Assembly (NCBI RefSeq): GCF_040207125.1
Contig: NZ_CP157940.1
Coordinates: 372,001-436,000 of the forward strand
DNA length: 64,000 nucleotides
Direction: 5' to 3'
Origin: Lacrimispora sp. BS-2
GTDB lineage: Bacteria > Bacillota > Clostridia > Lachnospirales > Lachnospiraceae
A program made the position numbers and the translations under genes. Shown here piece by piece: positions 19,527 through 26,846 of this stretch; the stretch's first letter is position 1; each line of letters begins with the position of its first letter. The notes beneath the pieces were generated by a model. It was not told the origin of the DNA, did not search any database, and worked only from the letters and a program-made list of their open reading frames with translations.

Positions 19527-20783
19527 TATTTTATCTATCTTGCAAAGGACTTCTTCTTCAAAGGTATAGTAAACCTTTTTGTTTTTTGCAAGATTAGATA
19601 TTTTGTTTTCAATTAATCGATTGTCGGAGCTGTTATAATAAATTGCTGTCATAATATCGGCGATTTCATCCATTTCATTATTGCCCCAACCATACCGTGT
19701 AACTTCTTGTAGCCCCAAGCGAATTCCTGCATTTCGATATAATTTTTTATATCTAGCATTTAGTGTTATCCCCAATTCTTTGCATCTTTTTACATATGTT
19801 TCTAGATGCGTAATTGACATAGGTAAAAACAGTTGGTGAGTTGTGGTGTAGAGTCCTTTCTCGTCTTTAATGACATTAAATCCGTTTTTTTCTAATTTCT
19901 TACCAAGGTAATTAGCATTATATATAATTTTTTCACTATAAGCTTTACCATATACTTCAAGTTCCATGAGGACTAAGGCTAAGCTAAGTACATGGTGAAA
20001 CTGAACATTTCGTAAATAATCTGGATTTATTTTTTTATCAAAGCTTTTTGCCAGTTCAATGTTTCTCGTCATAATAAGCCCACAGGTTGGCCCAGGTATT
20101 GTCTTATGTGTCGCCCCCATGAGAATGAATCGAGCATCATCAGGAAATTTTAGCAGAGGGTTCTCATTTGCCCCATGTGGCATCAAGCCTAATGTTTGAG
20201 TTGCATCATAAATTAGAGTACAATCCGGTGGTAAAATTAAGTTCTCTAATTTAGGTTGCCAAAGCAGATCTGAAGGACAAATAAGCACGCCATGTATTTT
20301 TTTTGTTTTTAGAATATGATTTATGGAATCATAGTCAAAATCCATCGTACAATAATCAAAAGGTAATTCTATGGTGGAAATCCCTAATCGCTTACAAATA
20401 AGAGCCATGGAGCTATGTCCTCCACTGTCTTCGGAAGAAATAAGGAGTGTATCACCTTCTTTAAATATGCTCATTAAAAGTACCATAACGGCATTAACAC
20501 CTGACAATGCTCGAGGATCCGCGTATAAACTATGATAAAGTTCTATACATTGCGTGTTAATTAGTTGATAAAATTTAAAGAGCAATTCGGCTTCCATAAA
20601 ATTATTATCGGCATCAAAATCGTGAACTCCACCCATAATATATTTCTCTTGAATAAAAGAATCCAATGCAATTTTCGCAAAAGGAGATACAACATTTTCA
20701 GCTGCACACAAGGGAAGCGCAGACTTCTCTCTTTTCGCCATATCAGTACACAACAATTCAAAAATAGGTAAATATTTTGACAT
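19512..20783 (-). CDS. PLP-dependent protein of the serine hydroxymethyltransferase fold
   Basis: A 423-residue fold-type I PLP protein resembling GlyA. Recognisable blocks are ALPLCAAENVVSP near the N-terminus (compare the GlyA I-A-S-E-N motif), ALSGVNAVMVLLMSIFKEGD, the SGGHSS patch, YDATQTLGLMPHG (cofactor aspartate), and GATHKTIPGPTCG with the likely Schiff-base Lys227. It is so diverged, and so misplaced in a mobile element, that housekeeping GlyA activity is unlikely; it may act on a serine- or threonine-like substrate or a nucleotide-linked amino acid. ATG 20783 has GGAGG five bases upstream and is preferred to ATG 20795. Tail-to-tail with the ATPase gene and under a matching operator. 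Confidence 0.75.
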   Translation of the reverse strand: MSKYLPIFELLCTDMAKREKSALPLCAAENVVSPFAKIALDSFIQEKYIMGGVHDFDADNNFMEAELLFKFYQLINTQCIELYHSLYADPRALSGVNAVMVLLMSIFKEGDTLLISSEDSGGHSSMALICKRLGISTIELPFDYCTMDFDYDSINHILKTKKIHGVLICPSDLLWQPKLENLILPPDCTLIYDATQTLGLMPHGANENPLLKFPDDARFILMGATHKTIPGPTCGLIMTRNIELAKSFDKKINPDYLRNVQFHHVLSLALVLMELEVYGKAYSEKIIYNANYLGKKLEKNGFNVIKDEKGLYTTTHQLFLPMSITHLETYVKRCKELGITLNARYKKLYRNAGIRLGLQEVTRYGWGNNEMDEIADIMTAIYYNSSDNRLIENKISNLAKNKKVYYTFEEEVLCKIDKILHNS

Positions 20784-20804
20784 AAAGACCTCCATATTGA
20801 ATAG

Positions 20805-20833
20805 AGGATAATTACTTATTATCTTTCATTCAA
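20805..20833 (-). promoter_or_regulatory. Promoter with palindromic operator upstream of the SHMT-like gene
   Basis: On the minus strand: TTGAAT (20833-20828), a 17-bp spacer, and TATCCT (20810-20805). The 17-bp palindrome GATAATAAGTAATTATC (20807-20823) fills most of the spacer, so a bound regulator would block the promoter. It is identical to the operator at 17061-17077. Confidence 0.65.
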
Positions 20834-20835
20834 AT

Positions 20836-20870
20836 AAGGGCCGAGCATCATTATAATGCACTTGGCCTTT
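20836..20870 (-). terminator. Terminator-like hairpin after the recombinase
   Basis: On the minus strand AAAGGCC and GGCCCTT flank an imperfect inner stem (GTGCAT/ATGATGC). It lies between the recombinase stop and the SHMT-like promoter. The T-run is short, so strength is uncertain. Confidence 0.45.
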
Positions 20871-20874
20871 AGTC

Positions 20875-21798
20875 TCATTTCACACACATATGATTTCTTG
20901 GATGTTTTATACTCAATATATCATTTTGCTTTTTAGTGGATACATGAGTATAAATTTGTGTTGTTGTTATGGAGCTATGCCCTAAAATTTGCTGTATATA
21001 ACGTATATCAACATCTTCTTCCAGAAGCAGTGTTGCAAAGGAATGTCTAAACATATGTGGGGTCAAATGTTTACAGATATTTGCTTTTTTTGTATAATTA
21101 TTAATTATGATACGAACAGATTGTTCTGAAAGCCGTTTTCCTTTTCTGTTTATAAACAAATATTCTATAGAATCGTTTTGCCCATTAAAAGTTGAGCGAT
21201 ATTCTCTGATGATTTTAAGTACTTCTGGGTTGGCAATTGTAACAATTCGTTCTTTTGCACCTTTTCCCCAGATTCGAATTTCACCGTTCCTCAAATTAAT
21301 ATCATCTGTCTTTAATGAACAAAGTTCCGAAACTCTCATACCACTTGCAAACAATAACTCTAATACTGCAATATTTCGCAGATGAACTTGTTTTTGGTAT
21401 GCCGTAACATTTATATTTGTGGGCTCATTGTAGGCTGTTTGTAACAGATGTTCAATGACGTCAAAGGAAATCGTTTTAGGAAGAACTTTGGGCTCATGAA
21501 ATTTTAAATTAATTTTAGAAAAAGGGTTCTCTTTAATAGTTTCTTCGTATTCCAACCATGTAAAAAAGGCCTTAATGCTAGCTATTTTTCTTTTTACTGT
21601 TTTGGGTTTATATTCTTTATGTAAATATGTAATATAAGAAGATAGAAGGTTTTTGATACCATCATATTCAGTACGCATCATATATCTTTGAAATTGCGTA
21701 ATATCAATACGGTAAGCTTTCAGGGTTTTTTCGCTTAGTTTTTTTTGATATTGACAATATTCAAGATAATGCTTAGTGAGTTGTGTATAATTTAACAT
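20875..21798 (-). CDS. Tyrosine recombinase/integrase
   Basis: A 307-residue XerC/D-like tyrosine recombinase. The N-terminal SAM-like core-binding domain spans about residues 1-100; the catalytic domain contains Arg155 (GMRVSEL), Lys182 (GKGAKERIV), His248 and Arg251 (LTPHMFRH), His274 (ILGHSS) and nucleophile Tyr283 (QIYTHVS). All catalytic residues are present, so it should be active. It is the only recombinase in the element and the obvious catalyst for site-specific insertion at the permease 3' end. A GGAGG site precedes the start. Confidence 0.92.
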   Translation of the reverse strand: MLNYTQLTKHYLEYCQYQKKLSEKTLKAYRIDITQFQRYMMRTEYDGIKNLLSSYITYLHKEYKPKTVKRKIASIKAFFTWLEYEETIKENPFSKINLKFHEPKVLPKTISFDVIEHLLQTAYNEPTNINVTAYQKQVHLRNIAVLELLFASGMRVSELCSLKTDDINLRNGEIRIWGKGAKERIVTIANPEVLKIIREYRSTFNGQNDSIEYLFINRKGKRLSEQSVRIIINNYTKKANICKHLTPHMFRHSFATLLLEEDVDIRYIQQILGHSSITTTQIYTHVSTKKQNDILSIKHPRNHMCVK

Positions 21799-22010
21799 TC
21801 ATTATGTCCTCCTAGAATTAGTTAGAATACATTATGATGTTTTTTTCACTGAATGTCTATGAAATAAAATAGTAAAATTAAATCGATGTAGTAGCTTTTA
21901 TATAATATGAAATAGAAAAATAATACATTTTGGAATAGTATATAAACAATAGATATTTAGGAAAAAGGCTTATTAATTAAGATAAAGTTATATTTTAGGA
22001 GGTGTAGTGT

Positions 22011-22433
22011 ATGGCAGAGAGATTTGTAATATTAACAAAATATATATCACAACTTACAAAAGCTGAGTACGGTAACTGGATAATTGATAAGAAAAATAAA
22101 GGAACCGTAGAAAACCCAATTCAAATGCCATTTGTTAAGTACTCAGATTTTGTCAGTACATTCATTCAAGATGTATATAGATGCATAGATGAAAATAAAG
22201 ATATGGAATTAAATCGCTATGGAGAGATTTTAGAAAAGAATGGTCTTCAATGGGGAATTGAATCTATGAAAGATGCAGAGGTGTCGTCATTAGATGCTCA
22301 GTGTATCATGGCTCTCATCATAGGAGCTGTTCGCGCTGAGAGGTTCTGTGATGGAGCGTTACTGGACTTCTTTAAAAGCGGCTGTTTTGAAAAATGGTTG
22401 AATAGATTAAAGGATATAGATTCTCGGAAATAG
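22011..22433 (+). CDS. DUF6508-like small protein
   Basis: A 140-residue soluble protein that matches my memory of the DUF6508 family: an N-terminal LTKYI segment, then ENPIQMPFVKYSDFV, NRYGEILEKNG, VSSLDAQCIMALIIGAVRAERFCDG and a C-terminal WL. The function is unknown. ATG 22011 has AGGAGGTG upstream. It lies between the recombinase and the right attachment site, and could be cargo, a regulator, or a directionality helper; the sequence shows no HTH. Confidence 0.7.
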   Translation: MAERFVILTKYISQLTKAEYGNWIIDKKNKGTVENPIQMPFVKYSDFVSTFIQDVYRCIDENKDMELNRYGEILEKNGLQWGIESMKDAEVSSLDAQCIMALIIGAVRAERFCDGALLDFFKSGCFEKWLNRLKDIDSRK

Positions 22434-22521
22434 ATTTCCTGATGTTCTATTAAGTAAACATAATTATCAGTAAATGCAAGCATATGATTGATAATAAAAG
22501 CAGGTAGTGAAGTGAGAAATG

Positions 22522-22574
22522 GATAAAAGGAGGTTTTACAGCATGATTCATATACTGCAAGACCTCCTTTTATC
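22522..22574. terminator. Bidirectional terminator at the right end of the element
   Basis: GATAAAAGGAGGT pairs with ACCTCCTTTTATC around a loop of about 26 bases. It serves the DUF6508-like gene on the plus strand and the permease on the minus strand. It apparently came with the element and replaces the permease's former terminator at 16692-16745. Confidence 0.75.
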
Positions 22575-22583
22575 AAGTGAAAT

Positions 22584-23381
22584 CTAAAACTTAATTTTCT
22601 TCTCCAGCAAAGTAATCCCCTGATACAAAATCGCCGATACAATACAAAGGATCACAATACTCATCACCACCAGATCCATCTGGAACACCTGGCTTCCATA
22701 AATAATCAAATATCCCAGTCCCTTATTCGCCGCCAAGAATTCTCCAATAATAACGCCAACCAGACAAAGCCCGATATTGACCTTTGTATTGCTGATGATG
22801 AGGGGTACAGAACCGGGAAGCAGTACCTTGAAAAGAACATCCTTTTTTGTTCCGCCAAGGGAATAGATCAGCTTTATCATGTCAGGATCCACCTGGGAGA
22901 AACCGGTATGGAGCGTCATGATGCATCCAAAAACTGCCACGGAAATGGAGGCGACAATAATGGTCTTAATGTTGTTGCCCAGCCATACAATTAAGATGGG
23001 AGCAAGGGCGGATTTTGGAAGGCTGTTAAGCACGACAAGATAAGGCTCCAGTACTTCCGATACGCTGCGGCTGGACCATAACAGAACAGCGATCAGCAGG
23101 CCGGAGACGGTGACCAGAGCAAAGCTTATGAGGGTTTCCATCACGGTTACCCCGATATGCATAAAAATACTTTTGTCCACTACCATATTAAAAAAACAGG
23201 TGGTCATACGGGAAGGAGAGCTGAATATGAAGTCATTGATCATGCCCAGTCTTGCACACAACTCCCATAGAGAAAGAAGCAGTACCAGCAGCATGGTACG
23301 CCATACCCGGACATTGCGCCGGTGCAGCTTTTCCTTTTCAATAAACTCCTGTTGGGCTAAGGTGGGATGAGTCTCAACCAT
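22584..23381 (-). CDS. ABC transporter permease, TauC/SsuC type
   Basis: A 265-residue inner-membrane permease with about six transmembrane segments and the cytosolic coupling loop LGGTKKDVLFKVLLPGSVP that contacts the ATPase. The family moves sulfonates, nitrate, taurine or thiamine precursors, and substrate cannot be read from this gene. It overlaps the ATPase gene by 8 bp. The last about 30 codons appear to have been supplied by the integrated element. No substrate-binding protein is encoded next to the pair. Confidence 0.87.
   Translation of the reverse strand: MVETHPTLAQQEFIEKEKLHRRNVRVWRTMLLVLLLSLWELCARLGMINDFIFSSPSRMTTCFFNMVVDKSIFMHIGVTVMETLISFALVTVSGLLIAVLLWSSRSVSEVLEPYLVVLNSLPKSALAPILIVWLGNNIKTIIVASISVAVFGCIMTLHTGFSQVDPDMIKLIYSLGGTKKDVLFKVLLPGSVPLIISNTKVNIGLCLVGVIIGEFLAANKGLGYLIIYGSQVFQMDLVVMSIVILCIVSAILYQGITLLEKKIKF
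22666..22685. repeat. Putative right attachment site (attR core)
   Basis: Second copy of the 20-bp direct repeat ACCACCAGATCCATCTGGAA, here inside the intact permease coding sequence where it encodes FQMDLV. Confidence 0.7.
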
Positions 23382-24141
23382 GATTTTGCAGCTCCTTCCA
23401 TACCTGATTAAAGTAAACAGAAAATTCCGGCATGTTCCGCCGTGTCAGAGGCCGTATATAGTTATCCCCAAAGGAAACGGGTATAATGGCTTTTATTTTG
23501 CCCGGCCTGCTTGTCAGTACGATGACCCTGTCGGCAACACTGATGGCTTCAGAAAGGTCATGTGTAATAAGAATCGCAGTTTTATGAGTGCTTTTTATAA
23601 TGGAACTGATATCATCACAGACGGAAAGCCTGGTCTGATAGTCCAATGCGGAAAATGGTTCGTCTAATAAAAGAAGGTCCGGATCCAGGGCCAGGGTACG
23701 GACCAGTGCGGCACGCTGCCGCATGCCTCCGGACAGTTCAGACGGCTTTGCCTGCTCAAAGCTTCCAAGGCCATAAGTATGGAGCATCTGATGCAGCTTT
23801 TCTTTGGAGCTTTTATTTCGCTTTTTCTGAATTTCCAGCCCCAGTTCGGCATTTCCCATAATGGTACGCCATTCAAAAAGGTGGTCCCGCTGCAGCATGT
23901 AACCGATATTGACGCCGGATTTTGCCTGGGAGACGCCGTCAATTAAGATTTCTCCTTCGTCTGGAACTAATAATCCGCTAAGAAGAGATAGAAGGGTTGA
24001 TTTCCCGCAGCCGGATGGACCGACAATTGCAAGGAATTCCCCGTTATCTGCAGTAAAAGATATATTGGAAAGGGCCAGTGTCTCACCCTCAAGGGAATGA
24101 TAGGAGTAACTGATCCCGCGAACTTCCAGTTTTGGCTTCAT
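23374..24141 (-). CDS. ABC transporter ATP-binding protein, NitT/TauT type
   Basis: A 255-residue ATPase with Walker A (GPSGCGKST), Q-loop (YMLQRDHLFEW), signature (LSGGMRQR), Walker B (LLLLDEPFSALD) and the switch histidine (LITHDLSEA). It energises the permease encoded just downstream. AAGGAGGACCC lies upstream of the ATG. A third component, the periplasmic-type binding lipoprotein, is missing from the locus. Confidence 0.9.
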   Translation of the reverse strand: MKPKLEVRGISYSYHSLEGETLALSNISFTADNGEFLAIVGPSGCGKSTLLSLLSGLLVPDEGEILIDGVSQAKSGVNIGYMLQRDHLFEWRTIMGNAELGLEIQKKRNKSSKEKLHQMLHTYGLGSFEQAKPSELSGGMRQRAALVRTLALDPDLLLLDEPFSALDYQTRLSVCDDISSIIKSTHKTAILITHDLSEAISVADRVIVLTSRPGKIKAIIPVSFGDNYIRPLTRRNMPEFSVYFNQVWKELQNHG

Positions 24142-24353
24142 GGGTCCTCCTTATATGACAGATTTGATCTGATATAATGTTATGATATGTACAAAAAAAA
24201 GGAGTGTGAAGGACTGGGCCTTCCCATCCTTAATACAAAATGCCGGATTGCTGTTTTTTTCTGTCACAGCCTGATTTTGGACCCGGTTACAGGAAAGGCT
24301 GATAAAAATGGCGGAATATATGGCGGAAATGCTGGGAAAATAAGAAAAAACCC

Positions 24354-24382
24354 TTGCAATGGGGAATAAACGGTGTTATACT
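24354..24382 (+). promoter_or_regulatory. Promoter of the rimP-nusA-infB operon
   Basis: TTGCAA (24354-24359), a 17-bp spacer and TATACT (24377-24382), about 80 bp before rimP. The remaining intergenic sequence from 24142 holds no convincing gene. Confidence 0.75.
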
Positions 24383-24411
24383 GTCTAAGATAACATGACA
24401 GTTAAAATGAT

Positions 24412-24437
24412 AAAGAGTGGGCGAAAGTCCACTCTTT
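24412..24437 (+). ncRNA. rimP leader hairpin
   Basis: AAAGAGTGG pairs with CCACTCTTT around GCGAAAGT in the 5' leader, 27 bp before the rimP start. It resembles the short rimP-leader stem-loop reported for Firmicutes. It may act as a leaky terminator, since A/T-rich sequence follows. Confidence 0.55.
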
Positions 24438-24464
24438 AAATTTGTTTGGAAAGGTGGGAGATAG

Positions 24465-24932
24465 ATGGCGAGGAGAGAAGAGTACGAGGCAAAGACAGAA
24501 AGCTTTTTGCTGCCCCTTATGGAAGAAAACAATTATGAACTGGTTGATGTAGAGTACGTAAAGGAGGCAGGAAACTGGTATCTGCGGGCCTATATAGATA
24601 AAGAAGGCGGAATTACGGTGGATGATTGTGAAACCATAAGCCGAAGACTGGGAGATTGGCTGGATGAAAAGGATTTTATTGCGGACAGTTACATTTTAGA
24701 GGTCAGCTCTCCAGGGCTTGGAAGACCGCTTAAAAAAGATAAGGATTTTAAGAGAAGTATCGGAAAAGACGTGGATATTAAGTTATATAAACCATTAAAC
24801 AAACAAAAGGATTTTACAGGAACGCTTACATCCTATGACAGGGAAACAGTGACCATTACCCAGGAAGACGGAATAGAGCTTGTGTTGAACCGCCCGGAAA
24901 TCGCTTTGATCCGGCTGGCATTTGATTTCTAA
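24465..24932 (+). CDS. rimP: Ribosome maturation factor RimP
   Basis: A 155-residue RimP, needed for 30S subunit maturation. Family features include the N-terminal NYELVDVEYVKE strand, the DCETISRRLGDWLD segment, and LEVSSPGLGRPLKKDKDF. It heads the conserved nusA-infB operon. ATG 24465 follows AAGGTGGGAG. Confidence 0.93.
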   Translation: MARREEYEAKTESFLLPLMEENNYELVDVEYVKEAGNWYLRAYIDKEGGITVDDCETISRRLGDWLDEKDFIADSYILEVSSPGLGRPLKKDKDFKRSIGKDVDIKLYKPLNKQKDFTGTLTSYDRETVTITQEDGIELVLNRPEIALIRLAFDF

Positions 24933-24961
24933 ACAGTAAGAGATATTAGGAGGATAAAAAA

Positions 24962-26137
24962 ATGAATAAGGAACTGTTAGAAGCACTGAATATTCTGGAG
25001 AAGGAGAATAATATCAGCAAGGACACCCTGTTAGAGGCAATTGAGAATTCTCTCCTTACGGCGTGCAAGAACCATTTCGGAAAAGCGGATAATGTCAAGG
25101 TCACCATCAATCGTGAAACCTGTGATTTTAATGTATTTGCAGAAAAAGAAGTGGTGGAAACAGTTGAAGATCCCCTGCTGCAGATCAGCCTGGCAGATGC
25201 AAAAATGGCAGATCCTAAGTACGATATCGGCGATGTGATCCATTGCCAGATTGACTCCAAAAAGTTTGGAAGAATTGCCACACAGAATGCAAAGAACGTA
25301 ATCCTGCAGAAGATCCGTGAGGAAGGCAGAAAATCTCTTTTTAACGACTGGTACTGCCAGGAGAGGGAAGTTGTCACAGGAATTGTGCAGAGATATTTAG
25401 GCAGGAATGTAAGCATTAATTTAGGTAAGGTGGATGCCATCCTGAATGAAACAGAAATGGTAAAAGGAGAAGTATTTAAGCCTACAGAAAGAATCAAAGT
25501 GTTCGTTCTGGAAGTAAAGGACACTCCAAAGGGCCCAAGAATTTCCGTATCCAGAACCCATCCGGATCTTGTAAAGCGCCTGTTTGAATCCGAGGTCGCA
25601 GAAGTAAAGGACGGAACCGTGGAAATCAAGGCAATTGCAAGGGAAGCAGGATCAAGGACAAAAATTGCTGTTAAATCCAATGATGCCAATGTGGATCCGG
25701 TGGGCGCATGCGTAGGCTTAAACGGTGCAAGGGTCAATTCCATAGTGAATGAGTTAAGAGGAGAGAAAATCGATATCATTAACTGGGATGAGAATCCGGC
25801 CTACTTAATTGAAAACGCATTAAGCCCGGCAAAGGTTATCTGCGTTGTTGCAGATGAGGAATCAAAGGAAGCACAGGTTATTGTTCCTGATTACCAGTTA
25901 TCACTGGCCATCGGTAAGGAAGGACAAAACGCAAGGCTTGCAGCCCGGCTTACCGGATATAAGATTGACATTAAGAGCGAGACACAGGCAAGAGAGCTCG
26001 GCCTGTTTGAAGAACTGGGGCTTGATTATCAGGAAGCAGGAGCCGGATATGAAAGCTATGAAAATGAATACCATGACGGCGGAAACAGCGAAACGCAGTA
26101 CTACCAGGAAGAGGATCAGGACGGCTATCAGGAATAA
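24962..26137 (+). CDS. nusA: Transcription termination/antitermination factor NusA
   Basis: A 391-residue NusA. The N-terminal RNA polymerase-binding domain is followed by an S1 domain (near residues 133-200) and two KH domains ([21 protein letters not shown] and [25 protein letters not shown]). The protein ends in an acidic/Q/Y-rich tail (from about residue 360) and lacks the C-terminal acidic repeats of proteobacteria, as in other Firmicutes. It lies 29 bp after rimP with AGGAGG upstream. Confidence 0.95.
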   Translation: MNKELLEALNILEKENNISKDTLLEAIENSLLTACKNHFGKADNVKVTINRETCDFNVFAEKEVVETVEDPLLQISLADAKMADPKYDIGDVIHCQIDSKKFGRIATQNAKNVILQKIREEGRKSLFNDWYCQEREVVTGIVQRYLGRNVSINLGKVDAILNETEMVKGEVFKPTERIKVFVLEVKDTPKGPRISVSRTHPDLVKRLFESEVAEVKDGTVEIKAIAREAGSRTKIAVKSNDANVDPVGACVGLNGARVNSIVNELRGEKIDIINWDENPAYLIENALSPAKVICVVADEESKEAQVIVPDYQLSLAIGKEGQNARLAARLTGYKIDIKSETQARELGLFEELGLDYQEAGAGYESYENEYHDGGNSETQYYQEEDQDGYQE

Positions 26138-26176
26138 GACCCGGCTGGTGATTACCAGAATAAAAAACAGGAAGTG

Positions 26177-26455
26177 ATGGAAAACGTGAGTACAAAGAAA
26201 TTACCGCTCAGACAGTGCATCGGCTGTGGTGAGATGAAAAATAAAAAAGAAATGATTCGTGTTCTGAAAACCTCAGAGGATGAGATTCTTCTTGATGCAA
26301 CCGGACGTAAAAACGGACGGGGAGCTTACCTCTGTCCTTCTATGGAATGTTTTAAGAAGGCAGTAAAAAACAAAGGGCTTGAGCGTTCCTTCAAGATGGC
26401 GATTCCGAAAGAAGTATACGAAGCATTGGAAAAGGAGATGGAGCAGTTTGAATGA
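26177..26455 (+). CDS. ylxR: YlxR family RNA-binding protein
   Basis: A small YlxR/RNase P modulator-type protein (DUF448) with the hallmark RQCIGCGEMKNKKEMIRV segment and GRGAYLC. The start is uncertain: ATG 26177 is given, with GTG 26174 and GTG 26186 as alternatives around one weak AGGAAG site. It overlaps the following L7Ae-like gene by 8 bp. Confidence 0.88.
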   Translation: MENVSTKKLPLRQCIGCGEMKNKKEMIRVLKTSEDEILLDATGRKNGRGAYLCPSMECFKKAVKNKGLERSFKMAIPKEVYEALEKEMEQFE

Positions 26456-26846
26456 CAGACAAAAGATCCTTAATCTGATTGGTCTGGCCACAAAAGCAGG
26501 AAAGACTGTAAGCGGAGAATTCATGACAGAAAAGTCCGTAAAAAGTGGGAAAGCATCGTTAGTGATCATTTCCGGGGAAGCCTCGGAGAATACTAAGAAA
26601 ATGTTTACCAATATGTGTACTTACTATAAGGTTCCAATCTACTTTTTTGGGGGAAAAGATGAACTGGGCCACGCTATGGGTAAGGAGATGCGAGCATCTT
26701 TAGCTATCGTGGATCATGGGTTTGCAAAGGCAGTCGTGAAACTGATGAATACAAAGGTCGGTAGTGAGTGTGAAGAGGACCTTTCACATCTACCGGTATG
26801 TGCTGCAGAGCGCGCACAGAATGGAGGAAAGCATGAGAGTATATGA
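26448..26846 (+). CDS. ylxQ: L7Ae/YlxQ family ribosomal-like protein
   Basis: A 132-residue protein of the L7Ae/L30e family (kink-turn RNA binder) with [17 protein letters not shown] and the [17 protein letters not shown] core. TTG 26448 is the likely start: GGAG is upstream, and it gives the normal N-terminus. The C-terminal tail (about 25 residues after KLMNTKVG) overlaps the infB start and has no family match, so it may be functionally unimportant. Confidence 0.85.
   Translation: MNDRQKILNLIGLATKAGKTVSGEFMTEKSVKSGKASLVIISGEASENTKKMFTNMCTYYKVPIYFFGGKDELGHAMGKEMRASLAIVDHGFAKAVVKLMNTKVGSECEEDLSHLPVCAAERAQNGGKHESI

Larger units (their letters stand above)
16834..22685. mobile_element. 5.8 kb integrative element in the permease 3' end
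   Basis: The element is bounded by the 20-bp direct repeat and by duplicated copies of a gene end. It contains a complete tyrosine recombinase, a STAND-like ATPase, an SHMT-like protein and a DUF6508-like protein. Its sequence is visibly richer in A and T than the flanking operons. It appears to have replaced the last about 30 codons of the permease and brought a new terminator (22522-22574), so the target gene stays intact. No relaxase, replication or conjugation gene is present, so it is a minimal integrative island. Confidence 0.8.

Noticed and set aside
19512..20783. Housekeeping serine hydroxymethyltransferase (glyA)
   Set aside because: It keeps the fold and lysine, but several GlyA motifs are altered and it lies in a mobile element, so the glyA name is not used.
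24187..24369. 60-codon open frame before rimP
   Set aside because: No proper ribosome site, overlaps the rimP promoter region, no family features.
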